A DNA stretch of 64,000 nucleotides from Wandonia haliotis (GTDB lineage: Bacteria > Bacteroidota > Bacteroidia > Flavobacteriales_D > Crocinitomicaceae), in assembly GCF_039523435.1 (NCBI RefSeq), contig NZ_BAAAFH010000022.1, positions 62,001 to 126,000 on the forward strand, in the 5' to 3' direction. Within the stretch, counting starts at the first letter, position 1. The number at the start of each line of letters is the position of its first letter. Shown here one piece after another: positions 18,490-25,770 of the stretch. The position numbers were made by a program, and so were the translations under genes. Under the pieces are notes generated by a model, which saw only the letters and a list, made by a program, of their open reading frames with translations, made no database searches and was not told the origin of the DNA.

Positions 18490-18505
18490 AACAAGACGCT
18501 TTTTC
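18475..18505. terminator. Bidirectional terminator overlapping the aroA stop codon
   Basis: Perfect 9-bp stem GAAAAAGCG (18475-18483) / CGCTTTTTC (18497-18505); the aroA TGA at 18487-18489 sits in the loop. The stem supplies a T tract on both strands, so it can end aroA and the ferredoxin-NADP reductase gene. Confidence 0.8.
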
Positions 18506-18529
18506 CTATATCATTTTTACTAAAAGTTT

Positions 18530-19549
18530 CTAAAAACCATTTACGCCATTAACGGTCGTATATTTCAACACATTCTTCTTATCCGGGTGAATGCGTGCAA
18601 AGGCGGACTGTACAGCTAATGTCCCTTCATGGAAACCACAAAGAATCAGTTTTAACTTCCCTTCGTAGTGATTTACATCTCCTATTGCGTAAATCCCCGG
18701 ACGATTCGTTGAATAATCACTTGTATCCACTCTAATCGCATTTTTCTCAATTTCCAGCCCCCAGTCTGCAATAGGTCCTAAAGCTGGCTTTAATCCAAAC
18801 AAGGGAATAAAATGATCTGTCTCCTTTTTGATTTCTCCTTCTTTATCATGTTTTATGACAACATGATCCAATTTTCCATTTCCTTCAAGTCCGACTACTT
18901 CTGCTTCCGTAACTAATTTAATTTTACCTGCATCTGCCAGGTCCATTACTTTTTGAACCGAATCCAGGTGTCCGCGGAATGAGGAACGACGATGAACCAA
19001 AGTAACTTCCGAAGCAATTTTTTTGTCTGTAAGGAAAATTGACCAGTCCAATGCTGAGTCACCACCTCCTGCAATTACACATTTTTTTCCTCTGTAGAAT
19101 TCAGGATCCTTAATGATATACTCGACTCCTCTGTCTTCGAAATCAGTAATATTTGAAATCGGTGGTTTTCTTGGTTCAAACACACCCAATCCACCTGCAA
19201 TCATAACGATTGGAGCTTTGTGTTCTGTTCCTTTATCCGTTGTAACAATAAAAAACTGCTTTCCATCCTCTGAAATCTCATCAATTGTAACAGCAGCCTC
19301 GCCCAGCGTAAATCCGGGCTTAAATGGAGCTGCCTGCTCCATCAGGTTATCAATAAGATCTCCCGCAAGAACAGAAGGAAATCCGGGAATATCATAGATT
19401 GGTTTTTTCGGGTAAATTTCCGAGCACTGTCCTCCCGGTTGTGGTAAGGAATCAATAAGGTGACATCTTAATTTTAACAATCCGGCTTCAAATACGGTAA
19501 AAAGACCTACCGGACCGGCTCCTATAATGATAATATCTGTATGAATCAT
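18530..19549 (-). CDS. Ferredoxin/flavodoxin-NADP+ reductase, thioredoxin-reductase-like type
   Basis: A 339-residue FAD- and NADPH-binding oxidoreductase. FAD is bound by IIGAGPVGLFTVFEAG at the N-terminus, NADPH by IAGGGDSALDW in the middle, and the C-terminal GDVNHYEGKLKLILCGFHEG is typical of the YumC-like ferredoxin-NADP reductases (type 2). There is no CxxC redox pair, which separates it from true thioredoxin reductases. It should transfer electrons between NADPH and ferredoxin or flavodoxin. A promoter element and a 10-bp inverted repeat precede it. Confidence 0.88.
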   Translation of the reverse strand: MIHTDIIIIGAGPVGLFTVFEAGLLKLRCHLIDSLPQPGGQCSEIYPKKPIYDIPGFPSVLAGDLIDNLMEQAAPFKPGFTLGEAAVTIDEISEDGKQFFIVTTDKGTEHKAPIVMIAGGLGVFEPRKPPISNITDFEDRGVEYIIKDPEFYRGKKCVIAGGGDSALDWSIFLTDKKIASEVTLVHRRSSFRGHLDSVQKVMDLADAGKIKLVTEAEVVGLEGNGKLDHVVIKHDKEGEIKKETDHFIPLFGLKPALGPIADWGLEIEKNAIRVDTSDYSTNRPGIYAIGDVNHYEGKLKLILCGFHEGTLAVQSAFARIHPDKKNVLKYTTVNGVNGF

Positions 19550-19566
19550 TTCGATTATTTTTGAGA

Positions 19567-19574
19567 CAAAATTA
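19567..19574 (-). promoter_or_regulatory. Promoter -7 element TAATTTTG of the ferredoxin-NADP reductase gene
   Basis: On the minus strand TAATTTTG matches TAnnTTTG, 17 bases before the start at 19549. It overlaps the proximal arm of the inverted repeat at 19571-19602. Confidence 0.5.
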
Positions 19575-19602
19575 GTCGTTAATCGCTTAAAGAACGACTA
19601 AT
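19571..19602. repeat. 10-bp perfect inverted repeat over a promoter
   Basis: ATTAGTCGTT (19571-19580) and AACGACTAAT (19593-19602) are perfect inverted copies separated by 12 bases. On the minus strand a short TTTT follows, so it could be the rimO terminator; it also overlaps the -7 element of the next gene and could be an operator. Confidence 0.6.
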
Positions 19603-19671
19603 TCACTTTTAAAATTCGAAACGCTGACAAAAATCAGTCCCAGAAACTCGTCTATGAAATCGTCTTACAAC

Positions 19672-20988
19672 CTATTCTACAATCTTTCCGTACAGATCGT
19701 AATGATCCGCTGAAGAAATTTCTACATTGGCAAAATCACCCAACCGAACAAATGTGTCCGCAGTCTTTTTCACCAGTACTTCATTGTCAACCTCCGGAGA
19801 ATCAAATTCCGTTCTTCCGATAAAGTAATCTCCTTCAACTCTGTCAAACAGAACTTTGAATGTTTTTCCAATCTTATCCTGATTTAACTCGTAGGAAATA
19901 CCCGATTGCAACTCCATAATAAGATCTGCTCGCTCCTTTTTCACCTCTTCGGGAACATCATCCTCAAAATTATAAGCATGTGTATTTTCTTCATGTGAGT
20001 AAGTAAAAATTCCCAAACGGTCAAAACGTGTTCTTTCTACCCAATCATACATTTCCTGAAAATCTGCCTCTGTTTCCCCCGGATAACCTGAGATCAATGT
20101 TGTACGTAGTGCTATTCCGGGAACTTTATCCCGAATAGCCGCAACCAGATCTTCAGTCTTTTCACGTGTAATTCCTCTACGCATCGCTTTCAACATTCTT
20201 GTTGATCCGTGCTGTAAAGGCATATCCAAATATTTACAGACATTCGGATGCTCATTCATAACATCCAGAATATCCATAGGGAAACCAGCAGGGAAAGCAT
20301 AGTGTAATCGTATCCAGTCTATACCATTTACATCGGCCAGTTTTCCCAACAGCTCCGCCAGATTTCGTTTCTTATACAGATCTAACCCGTAATACGTTAA
20401 ATCCTGAGCTATCAACATCAACTCTTTCACACCCTGAGCCGCCAGTCCTTCCGCACGCGTCACCAACTCCTCAATCGGTGTAGACTGATGTTTCCCTCTC
20501 ATAAGCGGAATAGCACAGAATGAACAAGGACGATCACATCCTTCTGCAATTTTAAAATATGCATAATGTGAAGGGGTCGTAAGTAATCGTTCACCTACCA
20601 ACTCGTGCTTATAATCTGCTTTTAATGTCTTTAAAAGACGCGGGAGATCTCTTGTTCCGAAATAAGCATCAACTTCAGGTATCTCTACCTCTAGTTCATC
20701 TTTATAGCGCTGAGAAAGACACCCTGTGACGTATACTTTATCTACAGCACCTTCTTTTTTAGCATCTACATAACGTAATATGGTATCAATCGATTCCTGC
20801 TTGGCGTTATCAATAAAACCACAGGTATTGATAATTACTATTTCAGAATCATCTTTCTTCGCTTCGTGCTCAACATCAAACTTATTTGCTTTCAATTGAG
20901 CCATCATTACTTCAGAATCAAACAAATTTTTCGAACACCCAAGTGTTACGACGTTTACTTTATTCTTTTTTAATGTCTTTGTTTTCAT
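19672..20988 (-). CDS. rimO: Ribosomal protein S12 methylthiotransferase RimO
   Basis: A 438-residue radical-SAM enzyme that methylthiolates an aspartate of ribosomal protein S12. Domain order: UPF0004 N-terminal domain (VVTLGCSKNLFDSEVMMAQL, with three cluster cysteines), radical-SAM domain with GCDRPCSFCAIP (CxxxCxxC), and a C-terminal TRAM domain (from about residue 375). The motif GCSKNLFDSE distinguishes RimO from MiaB (GCQMN). The small secreted protein gene lies 10 bases upstream and ftsY before that, all on the same strand. Confidence 0.95.
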   Translation of the reverse strand: MKTKTLKKNKVNVVTLGCSKNLFDSEVMMAQLKANKFDVEHEAKKDDSEIVIINTCGFIDNAKQESIDTILRYVDAKKEGAVDKVYVTGCLSQRYKDELEVEIPEVDAYFGTRDLPRLLKTLKADYKHELVGERLLTTPSHYAYFKIAEGCDRPCSFCAIPLMRGKHQSTPIEELVTRAEGLAAQGVKELMLIAQDLTYYGLDLYKKRNLAELLGKLADVNGIDWIRLHYAFPAGFPMDILDVMNEHPNVCKYLDMPLQHGSTRMLKAMRRGITREKTEDLVAAIRDKVPGIALRTTLISGYPGETEADFQEMYDWVERTRFDRLGIFTYSHEENTHAYNFEDDVPEEVKKERADLIMELQSGISYELNQDKIGKTFKVLFDRVEGDYFIGRTEFDSPEVDNEVLVKKTADTFVRLGDFANVEISSADHYDLYGKIVE

Positions 20989-20998
20989 CTATCTCCTG

Positions 20999-21370
20999 TC
21001 AACGTTTCTCCAAATACATTCTACCCGTTACTAAAGGAAACCCTAAACGGGTAGCTGTATACTCATAATACTTCTTACGAATTTTTGTAATGGTTACAAC
21101 AATCCGGATTTTATCCTCTCCTTCCGTATGCTCCAACACAAATTTACATGAATCGATCCATTTCAGATCGTATAGAACTGCTTCCTCTCCTTCGATAATT
21201 TCCTTTTGCGTAGTTTCTGTTCGCTCTACGGAAATTGATGGAAGCCCTTTTTTAGAACCTGTATTTGCATAAAATATACCTGTCCTGATTTTCTCGCAGT
21301 CGGTTTTCTGAGAAAAAGTACTTGTCACGACAAGTAAAGAGACTATCACTAGAATTAACTGCTTCATCAA
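20999..21370 (-). CDS. Small secreted protein of unknown function
   Basis: A 123-residue protein with a clear signal peptide (MKQLILVIVSLLVVTSTFSQ). The mature part has alternating strand-like stretches such as FVLEHTEGEDKIRIVVTITK and ends YEYTATRLGFPLVTGRMYLE. I recognise it only as a conserved small exported protein of flavobacteria, with no known activity. Its start overlaps the ftsY stop by 4 bases and it ends 10 bases before rimO, so it is the middle gene of an ftsY-rimO transcript. Confidence 0.7.
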   Translation of the reverse strand: MMKQLILVIVSLLVVTSTFSQKTDCEKIRTGIFYANTGSKKGLPSISVERTETTQKEIIEGEEAVLYDLKWIDSCKFVLEHTEGEDKIRIVVTITKIRKKYYEYTATRLGFPLVTGRMYLEKR

Positions 21371-22320
21371 TTAAATAATGAATCAACAAACTCCTGACGA
21401 TTAAATACCTGTAGATCTTCAATTCCCTCTCCAACTCCGATATATTTCACCGGAATTTTCATTTGATCGGAAATTCCTATTACAACCCCACCTTTTGCTG
21501 TACCATCCAGTTTGGTAATTGCCAGGGCATTGATATCCGTGGCCAGCGCAAACTGTTTTGCCTGTTCGTAAGCATTCTGACCTGTCGAACCGTCCAGAAC
21601 CAATAAAATTTCATGGGGTGCTCCCGGTACTACTTTCGCCATCACACGTTTAATCTTACTCAACTCGTTCATAAGATTAACTTTATTATGTAATCGTCCT
21701 GCAGTGTCTATAATCGCCACATCCGCGTTCTGTGCTTTTGCCGACTGTAGTGTATCAAATGCAACAGAAGCAGGGTCGGCTCCCATTCCTTGTTGTACAA
21801 TAGGTACGCCTACGCGCTCTGACCAAATAATCAATTGATCTACAGCCGCTGCACGGAATGTATCTGCTGCTCCTAGAACAACTTTGATGTCTTTCTTTTT
21901 AAACTGATTGGCAAGTTTTCCGATCGTTGTCGTTTTTCCGACACCATTCACTCCCACCACCATTATTACGTAGGGATCTTCTCCTTTATCCGGAACCGTA
22001 AAGTCGTTTACTGAATCCGAATTATTCTCCTCCAGTAAGTCCGCGATCTCGTCTCTCAGAATCAAATTTAATTCATCTGTAGAAACAAACTTATCCCGCG
22101 CTACGCGCTCTTCAATGCGTCCAATTATCTTCAGAGTAGTTTCTACTCCAACATCAGAAGTAATCAAAATTTCTTCAAGGTTATCCAAAACCTCGTCATC
22201 AACTTTTGACTTTCCAACAATAGAACGCGAAAGTTTGGAAAAGAAACTTTGTTTCGTTTTTTCCAATCCTTTGTTTAGCGTCTCTTTTTTATCTTTCGAG
22301 AATAATCCAAAAAATCCCAT
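21367..22320 (-). CDS. ftsY: Signal recognition particle receptor FtsY
   Basis: A 317-residue SRP GTPase lacking the long acidic N-terminal extension of E. coli FtsY. NG-domain motifs are GVNGVGKTTTIGKLA (P loop), DTAGRLHNKVNLM (G3 with DTAGR) and TKLDGTAKGG (G4). It docks ribosome-SRP complexes at the inner membrane for co-translational insertion. A terminator for the ribosomal-protein cluster sits directly before its start, so it probably has its own promoter, which I could not place. Confidence 0.95.
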   Translation of the reverse strand: MGFFGLFSKDKKETLNKGLEKTKQSFFSKLSRSIVGKSKVDDEVLDNLEEILITSDVGVETTLKIIGRIEERVARDKFVSTDELNLILRDEIADLLEENNSDSVNDFTVPDKGEDPYVIMVVGVNGVGKTTTIGKLANQFKKKDIKVVLGAADTFRAAAVDQLIIWSERVGVPIVQQGMGADPASVAFDTLQSAKAQNADVAIIDTAGRLHNKVNLMNELSKIKRVMAKVVPGAPHEILLVLDGSTGQNAYEQAKQFALATDINALAITKLDGTAKGGVVIGISDQMKIPVKYIGVGEGIEDLQVFNRQEFVDSLFN

Positions 22321-22336
22321 ACCGTTATAGTAAAAA

Positions 22337-22360
22337 AGCTTCCCTTCAAGAAAGGAAGCT
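22337..22360 (-). terminator. Terminator of the rpmB-rpmG-DUF4295 cluster
   Basis: On the minus strand AGCTTCC (22360-22354) pairs with GGAAGCT (22343-22337) and is followed by six T. It lies 16 bases before the ftsY start. Confidence 0.75.
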
Positions 22361-22394
22361 CAAGTTACATATTTTATCGAGTTTGTCGGGAGAA

Positions 22395-22547
22395 TTAGTT
22401 CTTATCAAACCACTCCTTAACCTTATCGTTGTGTACGATTTCTTCTTTGAAAGAGTAAGACCCTTTCTCCGTTTTCACCATCTTGATAACCTTGGTGTGT
22501 TCCTTTCCTCCACCTGATTGCAACGATGCTACTACCTTCTTAGCCAT
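22395..22547 (-). CDS. DUF4295 family small protein
   Basis: A 50-residue basic protein, MAKKVVASLQSGGGKEHTKV at its start and ending KEWFDKN. It matches the DUF4295 family, found in Bacteroidota directly after rpmB and rpmG and probably ribosome-associated, though the role is unproven. It starts 9 bases after the rpmG stop and is followed by the cluster terminator. Confidence 0.85.
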   Translation of the reverse strand: MAKKVVASLQSGGGKEHTKVIKMVKTEKGSYSFKEEIVHNDKVKEWFDKN

Positions 22548-22556
22548 AACGCTTTA

Positions 22557-22745
22557 TTATTTAATTTCTTTATGTACTGTATAACGCTTTAGAACAGGAT
22601 TAAATTTCTTAATCTCCATTCTGTCCGGCGTATTTTTTCTGTTCTTAGTCGTAATATAACGTGAAGTTCCCGGCATACCACTTTCTTTGTGTTCTGTACA
22701 CTCAAGAATCACCTGAACTCTGTTGCCTTTACCTTTCTTTGCCAT
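22557..22745 (-). CDS. rpmG: 50S ribosomal protein L33
   Basis: A 62-residue protein with the L33 core (RVQVILECTEHK, SRYITTKNRKNTPDRMEIKK). It has no CxxC zinc pairs, so it is the zinc-independent form; one cysteine remains in LECTE. L33 sits near the E site of the large subunit. Second gene of the rpmB-rpmG-DUF4295 cluster, 39 bases after rpmB. Confidence 0.95.
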   Translation of the reverse strand: MAKKGKGNRVQVILECTEHKESGMPGTSRYITTKNRKNTPDRMEIKKFNPVLKRYTVHKEIK

Positions 22746-22784
22746 CTTTTAAGCTTTTATTGAATCTCCCGACTCGATAGTTTA

Positions 22785-23021
22785 TTACTTCATTAACCCT
22801 TTTTCTCTTGCTTCCTTCAAACAAGCAGAAATTCCTTTCTTGTTGATTGTTCTCAAAGCGGAAGTAGAAATTTTCAAGGTAACGTACTTATCCTCCTCTG
22901 GGATATAAAATTTCTTAACTACCAAGTTCGGATAGAACTTACGCTTCGTTTTACGGTTAGAGTGAGAAACATTGTTCCCGACCATTACCTTTTTTCCTGT
23001 TAATTGACAAACTCGTGACAT
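22785..23021 (-). CDS. rpmB: 50S ribosomal protein L28
   Basis: A 78-residue protein beginning MSRVCQLTGKKVMVGNNVSH, diagnostic for L28, with the RRTxR-like basic region SNRKTKRKFYPN. It is the first gene of the cluster. Upstream, minus-strand TATTTTTG at 23172-23165 is an exact -7 match 144 bases before the start, and a one-mismatch element lies nearer (TTACTTTG around 23060). Confidence 0.95.
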   Translation of the reverse strand: MSRVCQLTGKKVMVGNNVSHSNRKTKRKFYPNLVVKKFYIPEEDKYVTLKISTSALRTINKKGISACLKEAREKGLMK

Positions 23022-23183
23022 TGTATAACGATTTACCTTTATTCAAAATTGGGGTGCAAAGTAAATACTTTTTTCTCTCTTATCCAAACAAGGAGTTAGA
23101 TATTTTTATTTTTTCTTTCAAATCCCTGTTTACCCAAGTTTTACTGCACCTGTTTTTCCGGGTGCAAAAATAGAAAAGAGTTC

Positions 23184-24029
23184 TCAAATACAATACTCCG
23201 CGTTCAATAAATCAACAAATTTTCTTGAAACATTGTTCATGTAACGTTTGGTTCTGTAGCCTCCAACCCACATCACCCCTCTTACAGCATTGGTCAAAAA
23301 CACCTCATCCGCAACTAAAAGATTCTGCGGCATGATACTACACTCGTATACCTTCATCTGATTCTCCAGAGCAAGATTTATAATCTGCATTCGCATTGTT
23401 CCTGCTAGACAACCATCCTCCAGTCCCGGTGTATATAATACCCCATTACTTACAACAAATAAGTTCGAAGAGGTAGCCTCAATAATTATCCCCTTTTCAT
23501 TCGTCAGCAACACATCATCCAGTTGTCTTTCTTCTGCCTCCAGAGAAGCCATGATATACAACAACCCGTTCTTTGTCTTGTAATTCGATAATTTACATAC
23601 CTGCTTTCGCATATTGATATACAAATCAACTTCCAGACCTTTTGCATTCAATTCAAAACAATTAGAAGGGCGGTCTTCCACTTCAATCAGATAACAAGCC
23701 TCATTGGAAACGGGGCGATAGGCTCCACCGGAAGTCCTGTCAATAGAAATCCGAACTCTTCCACCAGCTTTTATACCGGATTTATCAATTAACTCCTGCG
23801 TTTTTTCTCTAAAAAATTCGGCAGAAAAATAATTCGGAAGACGTAACTTCAGCAATTCAGCACCTGCTTTTAACCTTGCAAAATGATTCTCAATATTGAT
23901 CGGCTTTCCATTAATTACTTTAACCGACTCAAAGAGTCCGTCTCCGTATAAAAATGCCCTGCTCGAACTTTCAACAGCGTGTGCCTTACCTTCAATTATC
24001 TCACCATTATTATTGACCAGACAAGTCAT
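23184..24029 (-). CDS. Class IV PLP-dependent aminotransferase
   Basis: A 281-residue fold-type IV PLP enzyme, the group of branched-chain aminotransferases, D-amino-acid aminotransferases and aminodeoxychorismate lyase (PabC). Visible family parts are AFLYGDGLFESVKV near the N-terminus, the candidate PLP lysine in LSNYKTKNGLLY and the late EVFLTNAVRGVMWV. Length and isolation from pab or ilv genes leave the substrate open; PabC-like is my first guess. It begins 12 bases after the rhomboid gene stop on the same strand. A stable but non-terminator-like hairpin follows. Confidence 0.8.
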   Translation of the reverse strand: MTCLVNNNGEIIEGKAHAVESSSRAFLYGDGLFESVKVINGKPINIENHFARLKAGAELLKLRLPNYFSAEFFREKTQELIDKSGIKAGGRVRISIDRTSGGAYRPVSNEACYLIEVEDRPSNCFELNAKGLEVDLYINMRKQVCKLSNYKTKNGLLYIMASLEAEERQLDDVLLTNEKGIIIEATSSNLFVVSNGVLYTPGLEDGCLAGTMRMQIINLALENQMKVYECSIMPQNLLVADEVFLTNAVRGVMWVGGYRTKRYMNNVSRKFVDLLNAEYCI

Positions 24030-24041
24030 AGCAGTTTCGTT

Positions 24042-24656
24042 TTAGTTCACAATGTAATTGATGAAGGCTTGAAATTGGTTGAATTTAGTGGCTATTACAA
24101 AAACGATCCCAAAAATTGCTCCTCCTATGTGTGCGTCATGAGCAATTCCTGAATTACCACGTTTGTCCATGTAATATTCGAAAGCAATATACAAAATTCC
24201 AAATAAATAACCGGGTATCTTTGGTAGAAAAATAAGTCCGATTTCAATATTTGGCGCAAGAATGATAGAAGCAAAAACTAACGAAGAAACCGCCCCTGAA
24301 GCTCCTAAGGATAAGTAGTTAGGATTGTCTTTGTGTCTCCCGAACGGAATAAGCGTAGCAAAAAGGCCTCCTCCGAAGTATAACAACAGATAGTTTAGAT
24401 GTCCGTTAACCGCACCGTCAAGATTCATAAAAACAGACTCTACCAACTCTCCGAAAATGTAGAGCACGTACATGTTAAAAATAAGGTGCATCCAGTCGGC
24501 ATGAATGAACAAATGAGAAAAAAAGCGATATCCCTGGTTCTTTCTGTGCTTGATATTAAACGGAATAAACATCAGTTTATACTTCTGTTCAGGGTTAGAA
24601 AATGCGTAAACAGATAGTACAGAAGTAATACTTACAAGTATGAGTGTTATTGACAT
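24042..24656 (-). CDS. Rhomboid family intramembrane serine protease
   Basis: A 204-residue inner-membrane protein with six helices. The catalytic serine lies in LSLGASGAVSSLV (GxSG) and the catalytic histidine in AHDAHIGGAIFG; HADWMHLIFNMYVL is the conserved loop/helix 2 region. The frame continues upstream to an ATG at 24746 and beyond, but relatives begin with MSITLI-like sequence, and an AAGGAAAA ribosome-binding site precedes the ATG at 24656, so this start was chosen. It is followed by the class IV aminotransferase and diverges from the 24801 gene. Confidence 0.85.
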   Translation of the reverse strand: MSITLILVSITSVLSVYAFSNPEQKYKLMFIPFNIKHRKNQGYRFFSHLFIHADWMHLIFNMYVLYIFGELVESVFMNLDGAVNGHLNYLLLYFGGGLFATLIPFGRHKDNPNYLSLGASGAVSSLVFASIILAPNIEIGLIFLPKIPGYLFGILYIAFEYYMDKRGNSGIAHDAHIGGAIFGIVFVIATKFNQFQAFINYIVN

Positions 24657-24771
24657 TATTTTTCCTTTTTCGTCCTTTACGAAGGAATAAAAAAAAGGTT
24701 CGGATTCACTTGAGCTGATGTTAAATTCTCTTAATTTTTTGCTCATGTATTGTTTATTCGTGAAAATGCAA

Positions 24772-24779
24772 TAACTTTG
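24772..24779 (+). promoter_or_regulatory. Promoter of the 24801-creD cluster (TTG-N19-TAACTTTG)
   Basis: TAACTTTG is an exact -7 match with TTG at 24750-24752, 19 bases upstream, and lies 21 bases before the ATG at 24801. It places the start downstream of the more distant ATG at 24750. Confidence 0.6.
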
Positions 24780-24800
24780 AATTTCAAAGAACTTTTCAAT

Positions 24801-25418
24801 ATGACTAAAGAAAAATATCTGAACGACCTGAAAGACATCAAACAGTTGATGAATCGTTCTTCTCAATTTCTCTCTCTTAGTGGCTTATCAGGAATTCTCG
24901 CCGGTATTTATGCCATCATAGGAGCTGTTATTGTATATTACCTTATACACGCACATCCTTATCCTGTCATTACTCTGGAAAGCAGAACATTTACATTTAT
25001 TCTACTCACTACCTCTGGTGTTTTACTGGCTTCTGTCTTAACAGCCGTTCTACTGAGTAAGGCAAAAGCGAAACGTCATGGAGATCAGATATGGGGAGAA
25101 AGTTCAAAACGAATGCTTATTAACTTTCTAATTCCTCTGGCAACAGGCGGTTTGTTCATTCTTCTTCTTCTCAAGCATCAATACTACGGATTAATCGCAC
25201 CGGTTATGTTAATTTTCTATGGCATGGCCTGTGTCAATGCGAGTAAATATACTTTGCGCGATCTCAGATATTTAGGTATTACAGAAATCATACTTGGCTT
25301 ACTTGCCACTGAATTTCCGGGTAATTCTTTATACTTTTGGGCTGTCGGATTCGGCTTTTCACATATTTTGTATGGTACCATTATGTATTTCAAATACGAT
25401 CGAAACCAACCCGCGTGA
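24801..25418 (+). CDS. Conserved membrane protein upstream of a winged-helix regulator
   Basis: A 205-residue protein with a short charged N-terminus (MTKEKYLNDLKDIKQLMNRS) and about six membrane helices, the first near LSGLSGILAGIYAIIGAVIV. I do not recognise a catalytic motif. It overlaps the following HTH gene by 4 bases (GTGA), and with creD forms a three-gene unit found in several Bacteroidota; it may sense or act on the envelope together with them. The start was set by the promoter at 24772-24779. Confidence 0.75.
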   Translation: MTKEKYLNDLKDIKQLMNRSSQFLSLSGLSGILAGIYAIIGAVIVYYLIHAHPYPVITLESRTFTFILLTTSGVLLASVLTAVLLSKAKAKRHGDQIWGESSKRMLINFLIPLATGGLFILLLLKHQYYGLIAPVMLIFYGMACVNASKYTLRDLRYLGITEIILGLLATEFPGNSLYFWAVGFGFSHILYGTIMYFKYDRNQPA

Positions 25419-25711
25419 AGAACATATTAGAAAATATAAATAAAGCTTTTGATCACCGGGTTCGCCTTGCTATCATGTCTGTACTTTCTGTAAACGAAAG
25501 CATTGACTTCAATAGTCTTAAAGAACTTTTAGGTGTTACGGACGGGAACCTCGCCAGTCATATTAAAGCACTCGAAAAAGAAAACTATATATCAGTAGAA
25601 AAACAATTTATCGGAAAAAAGCCTAATACCAGATATAAGTCTACCCCATCCGGAAAAAAAGCATTCAGAGAGCATATTGAGGCTCTGGAGCAACTTTTAC
25701 AGAACGAATAA
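25415..25711 (+). CDS. Winged-helix transcriptional regulator
   Basis: A 98-residue protein starting at a GTG that overlaps the previous stop (GTGA). It reads VKNILENINKAFDHRVRLAI, then the recognition region LLGVTDGNLASHIKALEKEN and the wing YISVEKQFIGKKPNTRY, a one-domain winged helix of the HTH_34/MarR-like type. It should bind DNA as a dimer and most likely controls this membrane-protein-creD cluster. No sensor domain is attached, so the signal may come from the overlapping membrane protein. The in-frame extension upstream to 25337 lies inside the preceding gene. Confidence 0.85.
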   Translation: MKNILENINKAFDHRVRLAIMSVLSVNESIDFNSLKELLGVTDGNLASHIKALEKENYISVEKQFIGKKPNTRYKSTPSGKKAFREHIEALEQLLQNE

Positions 25712-25770
25712 TTTTTTTGACTTTTCACTTTGAAAAACAAAGTTCTTTTAAAAAAATAAAATAAACAAAT

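Noticed and set aside
23145..23166. TGCACC/GGTGCA hairpin before rpmB as terminator or ribosomal leader
   Set aside because: Only six pairs, no T tract on either strand, and its 5' arm lies at or before the likely transcription start, so it would not be intact in the rpmB leader.
24657..24866. N-terminal extension of the first rhomboid protein
   Set aside because: Relatives start with MSITLI-like sequence and a ribosome-binding site precedes that ATG; the start at 24746 remains a less likely alternative.
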